NCBI GenBank assembly: GCA_018652595.1
Contig: JABIBU010000014.1
Coordinates: 1-37,292 of the forward strand
Source: Candidatus Magasanikiibacteriota bacterium
GTDB lineage: Bacteria; Patescibacteriota; Patescibacteriia; Magasanikbacterales; UBA922
Length of the DNA stretch: 37,292 bases
Reading direction: 5' to 3'
The notes beneath the pieces were generated by a model. That model had not been told where the DNA came from. It did no database searches and saw only the letters and a program-made list of their open reading frames with translations. The number at the start of each line of letters is the position of its first letter. Position 1 is the first letter of the stretch. Both the position numbers and the translations under genes were made by a program. Positions 8,023 through 19,125 of this stretch are shown here, piece after piece.

Positions 8023-9426
8023 ATGGAAGACTATAAAATTGCGGATATGAGCCTGGCTGATTTCGGTCGTAAGGAGATCAATATTGCAGAAAAAGAAATG
8101 CCTGGACTAATGGCAATTCGAGAAAAATATGCAAAAACTCAACCCTTGAAAGATGTAAAAATCATGGGGTCTTTGCATATGACTATTCAGACCGCAGTTT
8201 TGATTGAGACTTTGGTGGCTTTGGGGGCAGAGGTTCGTTGGGTGTCGTGTAATATATTTTCTACACAAGATCATGCAGCGGCTGCGATTGCCAAAGCTAG
8301 TGTACCTGTTTTTGCTTGGAAGGGTGAGACACTGGAAGAATATTGGTGGTGCACTGAGAGAGCTTTAGATTTTGGAGACGGCGAGGGACCTGATATGATT
8401 GTGGATGATGGGGGAGACGCTACAATGATGGTGCACAAAGGTCTAGAAATTGAGAAAGACCCACAAATCTTAACACAAATCGACACGAATGCTGAACCAG
8501 ATTTTGTAGAATTGATGAAGTTGCTAGGCAAAGAGTATAAAAAGAATCCAAATCGTTGGACAAAAGTAGCCGAGAAAATAAAAGGAGTTTCAGAAGAGAC
8601 TACTACTGGTGTGCATCGTCTTTATCAAATGCATGAAAAGGGTGAATTACTTTTCCCAGCCATCAATGTAAATGATTCAGTCACAAAATCCAAGTTTGAT
8701 AATATTTATGGTTGTCGCCATAGTGTGATTGACGGGCTTAACCGTGCTATGGATGTGATGATAGGTGGCAAAGTCGCTGTGGTATGTGGATTTGGTGATG
8801 TTGGTAAGGGCTGTGCTCAGGCATTGCGTGGACAAGGTGCGCGAGTTATTATCACAGAAATAGATCCTATCTGTGCACTGCAAGCAGCAGTAGAAGGATA
8901 CGAGGTTACTACAATTGAAGATACATTAGGTAGAGCAGATATATATGTAACTACTACTGGAAATAAAGATATTATTACAGTAGAGCACATGGAAAAAATG
9001 AAAGATCAAGCAATCGTGTCTAATATTGGGCATTTTGATAATGAAATTCAAGTGGAGCCTTTGAATGCAAGAAGTGATGTAGAAAAAATTAATATTAAAC
9101 CACAGGTTGATAAGTATAGATTCAAAGATGGTCATGAAATTTATATGTTAGCCGAAGGACGACTGATGAATTTGGGCTGTGCTACGGGTCACCCCAGTTT
9201 TGTGATGAGTAATAGTTTTGCAAATCAAGTTTTGGCACAGATTGATTTGTGGGAAAATGATTATGAGATCGGTGTGTTTAGATTGGCAAAGCATCTCGAC
9301 GAAGAAGTCGCCAGATTACATCTAGAAAAAATCGGAGTAAAGCTTACCGAGCTTACAGATGATCAAGCTGATTATATTGGGATTGATAAGAAAGGTCCTT
9401 ATAAGTCGGATCATTATAGATATTAA
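8023..9426 (+). CDS. ahcY: Adenosylhomocysteinase
   Basis: '[16 protein letters not shown]', '[20 protein letters not shown]', '[43 protein letters not shown]', C-terminal '[10 protein letters not shown]'. Confidence 0.97.
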   Translation: MEDYKIADMSLADFGRKEINIAEKEMPGLMAIREKYAKTQPLKDVKIMGSLHMTIQTAVLIETLVALGAEVRWVSCNIFSTQDHAAAAIAKASVPVFAWKGETLEEYWWCTERALDFGDGEGPDMIVDDGGDATMMVHKGLEIEKDPQILTQIDTNAEPDFVELMKLLGKEYKKNPNRWTKVAEKIKGVSEETTTGVHRLYQMHEKGELLFPAINVNDSVTKSKFDNIYGCRHSVIDGLNRAMDVMIGGKVAVVCGFGDVGKGCAQALRGQGARVIITEIDPICALQAAVEGYEVTTIEDTLGRADIYVTTTGNKDIITVEHMEKMKDQAIVSNIGHFDNEIQVEPLNARSDVEKINIKPQVDKYRFKDGHEIYMLAEGRLMNLGCATGHPSFVMSNSFANQVLAQIDLWENDYEIGVFRLAKHLDEEVARLHLEKIGVKLTELTDDQADYIGIDKKGPYKSDHYRY

Positions 9427-9461
9427 GTAGAATAAGCAGATAAATAGTATGCAAAATAAGT

Positions 9462-9490
9462 AAAGACCCACCAGTTTGGTGGGTCTTTTT
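9462..9490 (+). terminator. Intrinsic terminator after ahcY
   Basis: AAAGACCCACCA-GTT-TGGTGGGTCTTT then TT, 12-bp stem. Confidence 0.85.
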
Positions 9491-9495
9491 AGGGG

Positions 9496-9524
9496 TTGAT
9501 TTTTTATCAAAAATAGTGTATGCT
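9496..9524 (+). promoter_or_regulatory. Sigma70-like promoter of the AlkD-like gene
   Basis: TTGATT-N17-TATGCT, 23 nt upstream of ATG 9548. Confidence 0.55.
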
Positions 9525-9547
9525 AGAGCAGTATAGAAAATATAATT

Positions 9548-10261
9548 ATGAGAGAAATCATTTTAAAAATCAGAAAAGATTTGAAATTCCAAGTTGATTT
9601 GGACTATAAAAAAGGTTGTATAAATTTTTTCAAAGAACCAATTAAGATTTATGGCGTTAGATCTGGTAATTTGAAGGAGATTGGTAAAAAGTATTGGCCG
9701 GAGGTGAAGGATATGAATAAAAAAGATTTCTTTCTTTTTGTAGAAGAATTACTAAAGAGTAGTTATAATGAAGAGTCGGGTCTGGCCTTTAAATGGTTGT
9801 TTCGTAGAAAAAGCGAATATGTAAAAAATGATTTTAAGATTTTTGAAAGCTGGTTAAAGAAGTATGTAACGAATTGGGGTAAGTGTGATGATTTTTGTAC
9901 ACATGCATTTGGTGAATTAATCTTGCAGTTTCCTGAGCTAATATTAAAAACAAAATCTTGGTCAAAATCAAAAAACAGATGGTTGAGGCGAGCTTCTGCA
10001 ATTATTTTTATATTTCCTATTAGAAAAGATAAAAGATTTTTAAAAGATATTTTTGCAGTTTCAGATGTTTTACTTCAGGATTCTGACGATCTGGTACAAA
10101 AGGGATATGGCTGGACACTGAAAGAAGCTAGTAATATTTATCAAAAGCAAGTTTTTGATTTTGTTGTGAAAAGAAAAGATAAAATGCCGAGGACAGCCCT
10201 TAGATATGCGATAGAGAAGATGCCAAAAAATTTAAAAAAACAAGCGATGGATAGAGGGTAG
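9548..10261 (+). CDS. DNA alkylation repair protein (AlkD-like HEAT repeat family)
   Basis: 'WLKKYVTNWGKCDDFCTHAFGELI..WSKSKNRWLRRASAIIFIFPIR...LVQKGYGWTLKEASN...MPRTALRYAIEKMP'. Confidence 0.82.
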   Translation: MREIILKIRKDLKFQVDLDYKKGCINFFKEPIKIYGVRSGNLKEIGKKYWPEVKDMNKKDFFLFVEELLKSSYNEESGLAFKWLFRRKSEYVKNDFKIFESWLKKYVTNWGKCDDFCTHAFGELILQFPELILKTKSWSKSKNRWLRRASAIIFIFPIRKDKRFLKDIFAVSDVLLQDSDDLVQKGYGWTLKEASNIYQKQVFDFVVKRKDKMPRTALRYAIEKMPKNLKKQAMDRG

Positions 10262-10262
10262 G

Positions 10263-10412
10263 TGTCATTGCGCCGTGCCCGCCCCTGGAGGGAGGAGTGC
10301 GTAGCAATGACGAAGCAATCCCATTCTTTAATGGATCCAGATGTTGGACTGTGGAAGACTGAGATTGCCGCGCAACAAATCTTCTTACAGAGGTTTATTG
10401 CTTGCAATGACA
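10263..10412. mobile_element. MITE-like element, 150 bp
   Basis: 9-bp terminal inverted repeats TGTCATTGC (10263-10271) / GCAATGACA (10404-10412); starts 2 bp after the AlkD-like stop codon; locally GC-richer first half. Confidence 0.6.
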
Positions 10413-10449
10413 AAAATCAACAAACAATGTCTAAATAATAAAACATATT

Positions 10450-11670
10450 ATGTTAACAAATTTAATTATTCTAATAATTTTACTAATTCTTTCTGCTTTT
10501 TTCTCAGCCACAGAAGTGGCCTTTATTAGTCTCACAGATGCCAAAGTGTCAACAATGGTAAAAAGGCGACTTCCAAAGGCAAAGCTAATTAGAAAGCTAA
10601 AATCAAACCCAAGAAGACTTTTGGTTGCAATTTTAATAGGAAATAATATTGTAAATATTGCAGCAGCGTCTCTGGCAACTATTGTTGCGTCTGATATGTT
10701 TGATTCAGCTGTTTTGGGCATCACTACTGGTGTTATGACATTGCTGGTTTTAATTTTTGGCGAGATTATTCCAAAGTCATATGCTGCAAACTACCCAAAA
10801 AAGTTTGCTATTTTTTCTGTTCCTATTTTGTACGTGTTCCAACTTGTCACCTTACCAGTAATCATTGTATTCGAGTCGTTGACCAATATTTTTGCTGGTA
10901 AACAAAAATTAGAAAAAGTAAGCGAAGATGAGCTCAGTGCCATGGTAACAGCTGGCAAAAAACAAGGCACCATAGAAAAGGGCGAGGCATCTATGATTCA
11001 TAGATTATTTAAAATGAATGATATAAATGCTGAAGATATTATGACACCGAGAGTTCAGGTAGAAAGTATTGCTGATGATATTTCTATAGAAGAAGCAGCT
11101 AGTATAATTTTGAAAAATAATCACACTCGGTTTCCTATTAGACATGAAACAATTGATAATGTGATAGGTCTAGTTCATTCCAGAGATATTTTGGTTGCTT
11201 ATAATAAAGATAAAGAGAGCACAGCAATAAACAAAATTATTAGACCAATATTAAAAGTCCCTAAGCAGATGCTAATTGACGATCTTTTGCGTGAATTTCA
11301 AAAGAAGAAAACTCACATGGCTGTTGTGCTAGATGAGTATGGTGGTACAGAGGGGATTGTTACTCTGGAGGATGTATTAGAAGAACTTGTTGGTGAGATA
11401 GTAGATGAGCATGATGTGGAAGATAATATAATAAAAAGAGTTGGAAAAAATATTATACTTGTTTCTGGTGATGAACAGATCAGAGATATAAATAATTTTT
11501 TTAATATCAGATTGCCTGGAAATCCACTTGATACTATTGCTGAGATTATATTAGACGAAGCCAAAAAGACTCCGAGAAAGAATATGGAGGTAGTATTTGA
11601 AAATATAGTGTGTACAGTGACAGAGATAAAAGACGAGGCTATAACAAAAGTAAAAGTAGTAAAGAAATAA
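10450..11670 (+). CDS. CNNM/CorC-like (HlyC/CorC family) membrane protein with DUF21, CBS pair and CorC-HlyC domains
   Basis: 'LLILSAFFSATEVAFISL', 'IMTPRVQVESI', 'HMAVVLDEYGGTEGIVTLEDVLEELVGEIVDEHD'. Confidence 0.92.
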   Translation: MLTNLIILIILLILSAFFSATEVAFISLTDAKVSTMVKRRLPKAKLIRKLKSNPRRLLVAILIGNNIVNIAAASLATIVASDMFDSAVLGITTGVMTLLVLIFGEIIPKSYAANYPKKFAIFSVPILYVFQLVTLPVIIVFESLTNIFAGKQKLEKVSEDELSAMVTAGKKQGTIEKGEASMIHRLFKMNDINAEDIMTPRVQVESIADDISIEEAASIILKNNHTRFPIRHETIDNVIGLVHSRDILVAYNKDKESTAINKIIRPILKVPKQMLIDDLLREFQKKKTHMAVVLDEYGGTEGIVTLEDVLEELVGEIVDEHDVEDNIIKRVGKNIILVSGDEQIRDINNFFNIRLPGNPLDTIAEIILDEAKKTPRKNMEVVFENIVCTVTEIKDEAITKVKVVKK

Positions 11671-11673
11671 AAT

Positions 11674-12411
11674 ATGCCAGAAATTAGATTACAAAAATAT
11701 ATTGCAGATCAAGGGATTTGTTCACGCAGAAAAGCTGAGCAATTAATTAGTGAAGGAAAGGTAGAAGTAAACGATGAGGTAGTAAAGGAAATGGGTATTA
11801 AAATTGATCCAGAAAAAGACAAAGTAAAAGTATTGGACAGCCGTATTTTTGAAAAAAAGGATAGCAAGAAGGTCTATATCGCACTGAATAAGCCATTTGA
11901 TTTTATTAGTAGTGCCAGTAGTGAACAAGGGCAGTCAGTGTTGGATCTTATTAATGTAGAAAATTTTTGGAAACCATATAAGCCAGAAGTTGACTTTCGA
12001 GTTTATCCTGTGGGTCGCCTAGACAAAGATTCAGAGGGTTTGATTTTACTTACCAATGACGGAGATCTGACAAATAAATTGACACATCCGAGTTTTGGGC
12101 ACGAAAAAGAGTACGAAGCAACCATAACTGATAAACTAACAAAAGATGTTAAGAAGATTTTGGAGAGCGGTATGGATATTGGAGAGGGTGAGTATGCTCA
12201 AGGTATAAAGATAACAAAAGAATTTAATAAGGGTAGACGATTTATTATTACTATAATTTTGAAAGAGGGTAAGAAACGGCAAATTAGAAGAATGTTTGGT
12301 AGACTGGGTTATGACTTATTAAGTCTTAGGCGTACCAGAATTAGTAATTTGAAATTAGGTACTCTGCCAACAGGTAGGTGGAGATTTGTAAAAAAAGAAG
12401 ACATCGTTTAG
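11674..12411 (+). CDS. Pseudouridine synthase, RsuA/RluB/E/F family
   Basis: S4 domain 'IRLQKYIADQGICSRRKAEQLISEGKVEVN', 'VGRLDKDSEGLILLTNDGDL', 'KRQIRRMFGRLGYDLLSLRRTRI'. Confidence 0.92.
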   Translation: MPEIRLQKYIADQGICSRRKAEQLISEGKVEVNDEVVKEMGIKIDPEKDKVKVLDSRIFEKKDSKKVYIALNKPFDFISSASSEQGQSVLDLINVENFWKPYKPEVDFRVYPVGRLDKDSEGLILLTNDGDLTNKLTHPSFGHEKEYEATITDKLTKDVKKILESGMDIGEGEYAQGIKITKEFNKGRRFIITIILKEGKKRQIRRMFGRLGYDLLSLRRTRISNLKLGTLPTGRWRFVKKEDIV

Positions 12412-12438
12412 TGCGTTTTGGTCATCTGTGGATACCTG

Positions 12439-12467
12439 TTGACAATTTGCAAATTATGGTATACTAT
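12439..12467 (+). promoter_or_regulatory. Promoter upstream of the DsbA-like gene
   Basis: TTGACA (12439-12444), N17, TACTAT (12462-12467); alternative -10 TATACT at N15. Confidence 0.55.
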
Positions 12468-12491
12468 TAATATTCATTAAATATCTAGTAT

Positions 12492-13271
12492 ATGGGGGAA
12501 GATAATTTTTCACAAAATACAGCTGTTAATAAAATAAAAAGACCTTGGTATAAGACAGGTGTCGGGATAGTTTTTTTGGGTTTTGTCTCCTTAATTTTAT
12601 TGGTATCTGTTACTTTTGCTGGATTTGTCTCGTACTATGCTTGGCAACTAAAGTATGGTGATGCCGAAAAATTGGTTCAGCAATTCTCCACAGAAAAGTT
12701 TACTCAGGATCCAGGTCTAGCAATTTCTGGTGATGCGGACATAGCAGAAAAAGACCTGAATAAATACATAAGAGACCACAATCCTGTTTGGGGTCAGGGA
12801 GACAAGCCAGTAACCATTATTAGTTTTATTGATTTTGAATGTCCATTTTGTTTAGAATCTTATCCAATATTTAAATCAGTCACTTCCAAATATAAGCCAA
12901 TAGTAAAAGTTGTTTTTAAGCATTTGCCTTTAGAAAATCTACATCCTGGAGCCGAGATGTCGGCAAACGCAGCAGCTTGCGCTGATGAACAAGACAAGTT
13001 TTGGGATTACTATGATGGATTATTTTTAGATAACAACCATGCTCAGGTAGGCCTTACTGGTTTGGCTGAAAAGATTGGTCTAAACTCTCAAAATTTTACT
13101 GCCTGCCTAGGTACAAAAAAATATCAAAAAAATATAAATCAAGATTTGACGGATGCGGTAGAGCTGGGTTTGATTGGTACACCGACATATTTTGTAAATG
13201 GATATAAGGTAGAGGGTGCTTTGGGTGCAGAGCAATGGGAACAAATTATTTTACAAGCATATAACAATTAA
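12492..13271 (+). CDS. Membrane-anchored DsbA-family thiol-disulfide oxidoreductase
   Basis: N-terminal TM, 'FIDFECPFCLESYPIFKSV' CPFC active site, 'LGLIGTPTYFVNGYKVEGA' cis-Pro motif. Confidence 0.9.
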   Translation: MGEDNFSQNTAVNKIKRPWYKTGVGIVFLGFVSLILLVSVTFAGFVSYYAWQLKYGDAEKLVQQFSTEKFTQDPGLAISGDADIAEKDLNKYIRDHNPVWGQGDKPVTIISFIDFECPFCLESYPIFKSVTSKYKPIVKVVFKHLPLENLHPGAEMSANAAACADEQDKFWDYYDGLFLDNNHAQVGLTGLAEKIGLNSQNFTACLGTKKYQKNINQDLTDAVELGLIGTPTYFVNGYKVEGALGAEQWEQIILQAYNN

Positions 13272-13275
13272 AAAT

Positions 13276-14775
13276 ATGGTTGGAACATTTAGAAAAATTT
13301 TATTTTTATTTATACTTCTAATTTGTTTTGGTATTTTTATTCCATCCACTACCCATGCTACTGATCAGAGGTGTTTTACCAGGAGTGCCTGTGAGACAGT
13401 GGACGTGATTACAGGCCAAAGCGGTACTTTGTATGGTCCAAATTCGGAAACCATTAAGGCCTGTAAGGTTGAAACAGTTAATTTTTCTGGCAAAGACGAA
13501 GATATAGGTTTTTGTACCTCTGTTGGACCAGCAAAGACCCAAGTTGGTTTTGGTGGTGCTGATGAGGGCAAAAGAAGTTTTGAAAATTTTGGTAAGTTTA
13601 TTCAGTGGATCTATCGTTATGGGATAATGATAGCAGGAGTTTTGGCAATGACAATGATTGTGGTGGCAGGTTTGCAGTGGGTGACTTCGGCTGGTAGTCC
13701 CGAGAGAATTACCCAAGCAAAAAAAAGAATTGGCGATGCATTGATGGGGCTTTTTGTGGCAGTAGTATCTTTCTTTATTTTAAATACTGTAAATCCTTAT
13801 TTGGTTAATCTCCGCCTGCCTCAAGTATGGAAGGTAAATAATATTGGAATAGTACCAGAGTATTGTAATGAGGTGCAAGGCAAGAAAGCATCAAAATTAG
13901 AGACTGGTCCTTTTACAATTCTTCCGAAGGAAACTGTTTGTGGTGTCAAATATTTTATAGAAGGTGGTGGAGATTCTACTTGTAAAGGTCTAACTTGTAA
14001 CGATTCTGTGTGCTTAAGTTCCGGGGCGCAAGATCCAAAAACTAAAGAAGAAATATATGAATGTAAGGCGGGTATTTTGGGGGGTAGCATAGGGACCCCT
14101 CGCGCTTTAATGTGTGATGATTTGTCCTATGATATTTTTGATAATAATCTGGATTTATGGGCAGTTTGTAAAGATACTAATTGGAAAAAGAATTTGGAGA
14201 AAATAGATCATTTAGACTTATCACCTGGGGCAAAACAATATATATTTGGCCCTGAAGTAAAGACAAAGATTCAAAAGGCTTGTTCTACTAGCGGTGGTGT
14301 GGTCGGTTTTTATTTGGGTGGTGAAATAAATGACGAACAAGGCAATATTGGTAGTTTGGTGCCTTTTTGTCCTGCAAATTGGCTTAGTAGTGGGGTAGAT
14401 GATTGGTTTGCAATAGGTCGTCTTCCTGGTTCGCACAAGTGTAATATGAACTTGGCTAAGGTTGCCTTTAAATATTTTATGTCACGAGAGCCAGATTGTG
14501 AAAATCAAGGGCCAAAAGAATGTTCATGTGGAACTCTTTCTCATGCCGACGTGGTAAAAAAAATAATTAATAGTAAGGATTATGTTAGTTATTTATTTAG
14601 CCAAGACGAACTATTAAGTGGTTTAGTTTGTGATATTTTTATATCAAGAAATGAGTTTCCTCCTCTCGATAATACAACACTTTGGAATAATGTTCAATTT
14701 GAAACTAATTGTGATTTTCAACAAACCATTCTTGACATAGGAGGTTTATGGAAGACTTCATCATTGTTGGAATAA
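13276..14775 (+). CDS. Secreted/membrane Cys-rich protein with a T4SS-pilin (VirB2/TrbC)-like two-helix segment
   Basis: Signal peptide; '[59 protein letters not shown]'; about 20 Cys after the signal peptide. Start moved from 13216 to ATG 13276. Confidence 0.65.
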   Translation: MVGTFRKILFLFILLICFGIFIPSTTHATDQRCFTRSACETVDVITGQSGTLYGPNSETIKACKVETVNFSGKDEDIGFCTSVGPAKTQVGFGGADEGKRSFENFGKFIQWIYRYGIMIAGVLAMTMIVVAGLQWVTSAGSPERITQAKKRIGDALMGLFVAVVSFFILNTVNPYLVNLRLPQVWKVNNIGIVPEYCNEVQGKKASKLETGPFTILPKETVCGVKYFIEGGGDSTCKGLTCNDSVCLSSGAQDPKTKEEIYECKAGILGGSIGTPRALMCDDLSYDIFDNNLDLWAVCKDTNWKKNLEKIDHLDLSPGAKQYIFGPEVKTKIQKACSTSGGVVGFYLGGEINDEQGNIGSLVPFCPANWLSSGVDDWFAIGRLPGSHKCNMNLAKVAFKYFMSREPDCENQGPKECSCGTLSHADVVKKIINSKDYVSYLFSQDELLSGLVCDIFISRNEFPPLDNTTLWNNVQFETNCDFQQTILDIGGLWKTSSLLE

Positions 14776-14851
14776 TAATTTATTATTTAGGATAGTATTG
14801 TGGTTTGGAAACGGTTGGTGATTTAATTTGTATATATAGGTAAAGATATTT

Positions 14852-17686
14852 ATGTCAAAAATAAAAATTACAAATGCTCGGGTGCATAATTTGAAAAATG
14901 TATCACTCGAGATACCAAAAAACAAACTAACAGTTATTACAGGGCTTTCCGGATCAGGGAAGTCCTCTCTAGCCTTTGACACTATTTATGCCGAAGGCCA
15001 GCGTCGTTATGCCGAGAGCTTATCAGCTTATGCTCGTCGTTTTATGGAACTTCAAGACCGTCCAGATGTAGATGAGATTTCTGGCCTGTCCCCTACTATT
15101 GCAATCGACCAAAAGACAGTCTCACAAAATCCTCGTTCTACTGTGGGTACAGTGACAGAGATTTATGATCATTTGCGTTTGTTGTTTTCTAGAATTGGTG
15201 TACAGCACTGTCCAGAATGTAATATCCCAGTGAGAAGTTATACTTTGGGGGAGATTACCGAGGAAGTAAGAAAATTGGGGCGAAGTAGTAGTGAGCTTTT
15301 GATTTTGTCACCAGTTGTGAGAAATAGTAAAGTCAAACATAGGGATTTGCTAAATCATCTAGAACAGACTGGCTACGATATGGTGAGACTGAACGGCTTT
15401 GTAATGAAGATGTTGGAATTTAGTAAGTATAAAATTGATCCAGAAAAAACTTACTCAGTAGATTTGCTACTAGGACGGATTACTGACATAAAAAAACAAG
15501 ATATAAATTCTTTGGTGGATAAGGCAGTAGATCTTTCTAATGGAGAGGTGATGGTAGTTGATGAAGAGGGTGGAGAAGAACATGAATTTTCTACTTCAGC
15601 TCTCTGTAGTAGTTGTAGTCGCAAGTTTGAGCCGGTGGAGGCTAGAAGTTTTAGTTTTAATAGCCCGTATGGTGCTTGTCCGCGTTGTACAGGCCTTGGA
15701 ATTACACTTGAGGTTGATTCAGAACTTACTATTCCCAATCCACGCCTCACATTGGCCGAAGGCGCAATACAGCCCTGGACTAGGATAGTGGGAAACCAAA
15801 ATTTTTATCACAATTTACTGACCGAAGTTTCCAAAGCACATGGTTTTTCTATGAATAAGCCAGTAAAAGATTTGCCAGCAAAGGTGATGGATTTAATTTT
15901 TTATGGTACAGATGGGCAAATCTATGATGTGGGTAGTAAAAAAGTACATTTTGAAGGTCTTGTGCCAAACTTGACACAGAGACATGCTGAGACAGACTCA
16001 GAGTATATCAGAAAAGAAATTGAACAGTATATGCACGAACGCATGTGTTCGGTATGTAAGGGGCGTCGTCTGAAAGCAGAGTCCTTGAATATAAAGATTG
16101 GTGATTATTCTATAGCTGATTTTGTAGAGATGAGTGTGGAAGAGGCGGGACTGTTTTTTGCTAAACTGGTAAACACCAAGACAAAGGGGTCAATAGTTTT
16201 TTCAAAAAATGATTCGATCATATCAACCCCAATAGTAAGAGAAATTAATAAACGCATAGAAGATTTGTTGAGGGTTGGTTTGTATTACTTATCATTAGAC
16301 AGATCAGTAAATACCTTGTCTGGTGGTGAGGCGCAACGAGTTCGGCTTTCTACCCAGCTGTCCACTGGTCTTACTGGTGTTATTTATATTTTGGACGAAC
16401 CGTCTATTGGTCTTCATCCACGAGATAATGATAAATTGATAGATACTCTGAAAACATTACGCGATCAAGGTAATACTGTGATTGTAGTAGAACATGATCA
16501 GGCCATGATTGAGTCGGCCGATTATGTGGTAGATGTGGGTCCTGGAGCGGGTGAGTATGGTGGAGAAATTATAGCTGTTGGAACATCAGCTCAAATAAAG
16601 AAAAATCCAAAGTCCTTGACCGGATTGTATTTGACTGGAAAAGAAAAAATCTCTACTCCAAAAAAGGTACACAAGGGTAACAATAAAAAAATTACTATTA
16701 TTGGAGCCAAGGCTTTTAATTTGAAAAATATTGATGTCGATATTCCACTTGGTAGACTTGTCTGTGTGACTGGTGTATCTGGATCTGGTAAGTCTACCCT
16801 GATTGATGGAATTTTGGGAAAGGCATTATCAAAGCATTTTTATCGCGCAAAAGCAGAACCAGCTGAACACAAAAAAATAAAAGGTTTGTCTAATATAGAT
16901 AAAGTTATTGCCATAGATCAGACTCCTATTGGGAGAACTCCTAGATCAAATCCAGCAACTTATACAGGTGTATTTAGTGCAATTCGTGATTTGTTTACTG
17001 CTGTTCCAGAGGCCAGAATGCGTGGTTATGATGCTGGCAAATTTAGCTTCAATGTAAAAGGTGGTGGGCGCTGTGAGGCATGTGCTGGTGAGGGGTATGT
17101 CCGTATTCCAATGCAATTTTTGTCAGACGTGTTTGTAGAGTGTGGAGAGTGCCATGGTCAAAGATATAATAAAGAAGCTTTGGAAATTCACTATCGCCAA
17201 AAAAATATTGCCAATGTCCTTGATATGACAGTGGAGGAAGCTTCTAGATTTTTTCACGATACGCCTGCTGTATCAGACAAATTAAAAATCTTGCGTGATG
17301 TTGGTCTTGGCTATGTCCATCTTGGTCAATCTGCTACGACCCTGTCAGGTGGTGAGGCTCAGCGTGTAAAGCTAGCTACTGAACTAGCTCGCCGTGCTAC
17401 TGGTAAGACTCTATATATTCTAGACGAACCAACGACTGGTTTACATTTTGAAGACATTAGGCGCTTGCTAGAAGTTTTGAATAAGCTGGTAGAGAAGGGT
17501 AATTCAGTTCTAATTATTGAGCACAATCTAGATATTATAAAGTGTGCTGATTGGGTGATTGATCTGGGACCCGAAGGTGGTAAAAAGGGTGGAGAAGTCG
17601 TAGCACAGGGAATACCAAAGGATGTGGCCAAAGTTAGTAAGAGTTATACCGGGAAGTATCTTAAAAAAGTCATAAGTAATAAGTAG
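14852..17686 (+). CDS. uvrA: Excinuclease ABC subunit A
   Basis: '[34 protein letters not shown]', '[15 protein letters not shown]', zinc-finger CxxC motifs, '[15 protein letters not shown]'. Confidence 0.98.
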   Translation: MSKIKITNARVHNLKNVSLEIPKNKLTVITGLSGSGKSSLAFDTIYAEGQRRYAESLSAYARRFMELQDRPDVDEISGLSPTIAIDQKTVSQNPRSTVGTVTEIYDHLRLLFSRIGVQHCPECNIPVRSYTLGEITEEVRKLGRSSSELLILSPVVRNSKVKHRDLLNHLEQTGYDMVRLNGFVMKMLEFSKYKIDPEKTYSVDLLLGRITDIKKQDINSLVDKAVDLSNGEVMVVDEEGGEEHEFSTSALCSSCSRKFEPVEARSFSFNSPYGACPRCTGLGITLEVDSELTIPNPRLTLAEGAIQPWTRIVGNQNFYHNLLTEVSKAHGFSMNKPVKDLPAKVMDLIFYGTDGQIYDVGSKKVHFEGLVPNLTQRHAETDSEYIRKEIEQYMHERMCSVCKGRRLKAESLNIKIGDYSIADFVEMSVEEAGLFFAKLVNTKTKGSIVFSKNDSIISTPIVREINKRIEDLLRVGLYYLSLDRSVNTLSGGEAQRVRLSTQLSTGLTGVIYILDEPSIGLHPRDNDKLIDTLKTLRDQGNTVIVVEHDQAMIESADYVVDVGPGAGEYGGEIIAVGTSAQIKKNPKSLTGLYLTGKEKISTPKKVHKGNNKKITIIGAKAFNLKNIDVDIPLGRLVCVTGVSGSGKSTLIDGILGKALSKHFYRAKAEPAEHKKIKGLSNIDKVIAIDQTPIGRTPRSNPATYTGVFSAIRDLFTAVPEARMRGYDAGKFSFNVKGGGRCEACAGEGYVRIPMQFLSDVFVECGECHGQRYNKEALEIHYRQKNIANVLDMTVEEASRFFHDTPAVSDKLKILRDVGLGYVHLGQSATTLSGGEAQRVKLATELARRATGKTLYILDEPTTGLHFEDIRRLLEVLNKLVEKGNSVLIIEHNLDIIKCADWVIDLGPEGGKKGGEVVAQGIPKDVAKVSKSYTGKYLKKVISNK

Positions 17687-17700
17687 TAAGTTTTAAGTTG
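17667..17700. repeat. Heptamer repeat array overlapping the uvrA 3' end
   Basis: AAGTCAT/AAGTAAT/AAGTAGT/AAGTTTT/AAGTTG. Confidence 0.65.
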
Positions 17701-17710
17701 TTCATATATA

Positions 17711-17742
17711 AAAATAGACCGTACTGTGGTACGGTCTATTTT
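17711..17742. terminator. Bidirectional terminator between uvrA and hisIE
   Basis: AAAATAGACCGTAC-TGTG-GTACGGTCTATTTT, perfect 14-bp stem, between convergent genes. Confidence 0.9.
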
Positions 17743-18356
17743 CTTCTCTTTTTTATTTCCCTAAGGATTTTTTCTATTTTTACATCTTTGTATACCAACA
17801 AAACCAGTAGGTGATAAAGTACATCTACACTTTCTTCTACTAAGCGCTGTTTTGTTTCTTTTTTCGCTGCTTGGCAGACCTCTTCTGCCTCCTCCATAAT
17901 TTTTTCTTCCATTTTAGATAAGCCTTGTTCAAGCATCTTTGTTGTATATGAATTCTTTGGTAGTTCTTTTTTTCTTTTTTCAATTACACTATATAGTTCC
18001 GCAATTATCCCAACATTAATTATATTTTTTTTCATGTTTTTATTATCAAAACAGGATTCTAGACCTGAGTGGCAGGTTGGCCCAATAGGTTTGACCTTGA
18101 TAAGTAGCGTGTCATTGTCACAATCCAAGTCTATGTTTTTTAGAAGCAAATAGTTTTTACTTTCTTCACCTTTCATCCAAAGCCGTTTTTTTGTGCGACT
18201 AAAAAACCAAACCTTTTTTGTTTTTATGGTTTTTTTGAGAGCCTTTTTGTTCATATATCCGAGCATAAGCACACGATTTGTTTGCTCATCTTGAATAACG
18301 GTTGGTATTAGATCATCCGTCTTTTTCCAATTGATTTTTTTTGTTACGTTTTTCAT
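17736..18356 (-). CDS. hisIE: Bifunctional phosphoribosyl-AMP cyclohydrolase / phosphoribosyl-ATP pyrophosphatase
   Basis: 'LMLGYMNKKALKKTIKTKKVWFFSRTKKRLWMKGEESKNYL', 'CDNDTLLIKVKPIGPTCH', C-terminal HisE 'KIMEEAEEVCQAAK'. Confidence 0.95.
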   Translation of the reverse strand: MKNVTKKINWKKTDDLIPTVIQDEQTNRVLMLGYMNKKALKKTIKTKKVWFFSRTKKRLWMKGEESKNYLLLKNIDLDCDNDTLLIKVKPIGPTCHSGLESCFDNKNMKKNIINVGIIAELYSVIEKRKKELPKNSYTTKMLEQGLSKMEEKIMEEAEEVCQAAKKETKQRLVEESVDVLYHLLVLLVYKDVKIEKILREIKKRRK

Positions 18357-19108
18357 AGTCTAATGTTTATCTCATTATTTATCAAATATTTTTTTAAGTC
18401 TTTAATTTCTAATTTTTTATAGTGAAATAAACTAGCTGCTAGAGCTGCACTAATGTCAGTTTTTTTAAATACTTTTAAAAAATCTTCTTTTTTACCAGCC
18501 CCACTTGAGGCAATGATGGGCAAATTAGTCACCTCGCTAATGGCTTTTAAAAGTTTAATGTCATATCCTTCATTTGTTCCATCGCGATCAAGCGAGTTTA
18601 CGAGTAATTCTCCAGCTCCGCGTTGTTCCATATCTTTACAGAATTCTATGGCATCTAGATTTGTGCGTTCACGACCACCATTTATATAAATTTTCCAAGA
18701 GCCCCCCTCTTTTTTAGGGTCAACTGAAATTATAATGCATTGCGAACCAAATTCTTTGGTTGCTTTGTTTACAAAGTCAGGATCTGTAACAGAAGTGGAT
18801 CCAATTGAGATTTTGTCGGCGCCAGCATTAAGTAGATTTCTAATATCTTCAATTGTCTTTACTCCTCCTCCTACAGCAAATGGAATATTTATTTCTTTTG
18901 CAACACGACTAACAAGTTCGAGTAGAGTATTTCGGTTTTCTACTATTGCCATTACATCCAAAAAAATCAATTCGTCAATACCATTGTCACTATATAATTT
19001 TCCGAGCTCAACAGGATCTCCGGCATCATGAAGATTTTTAAAATTAGTTCCTTTTTTAACTCGCCCATCGGCTATATCCATGCAGGCGATGATTCTTTTG
19101 GTTAACAT
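18353..19108 (-). CDS. hisF: Imidazole glycerol phosphate synthase cyclase subunit
   Basis: 'LTKRIIACMDIADGRVKKGTNFKNLHDAGDPVELGKLYSD', 'GGGVKTIEDIR', 'DGTNEGYDIKLLKAISE'. Confidence 0.97.
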   Translation of the reverse strand: MLTKRIIACMDIADGRVKKGTNFKNLHDAGDPVELGKLYSDNGIDELIFLDVMAIVENRNTLLELVSRVAKEINIPFAVGGGVKTIEDIRNLLNAGADKISIGSTSVTDPDFVNKATKEFGSQCIIISVDPKKEGGSWKIYINGGRERTNLDAIEFCKDMEQRGAGELLVNSLDRDGTNEGYDIKLLKAISEVTNLPIIASSGAGKKEDFLKVFKKTDISAALAASLFHYKKLEIKDLKKYLINNEINIRL

Positions 19109-19125
19109 AACATTGATTTCACGGA

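Noticed and set aside
10341-10529. 62-aa ORF across the MITE-like element and the CNNM gene start
   Set aside because: Spans non-coding repeat sequence and overlaps a clear gene in another frame.
15558-15788. Plus-strand 76-aa ORF inside uvrA, and similar nested or antisense ORFs (e.g. 437-643, 8271-8531, 13318-13716)
   Set aside because: Fully inside convincingly coding genes, no recognisable domain; treated as out-of-frame noise.
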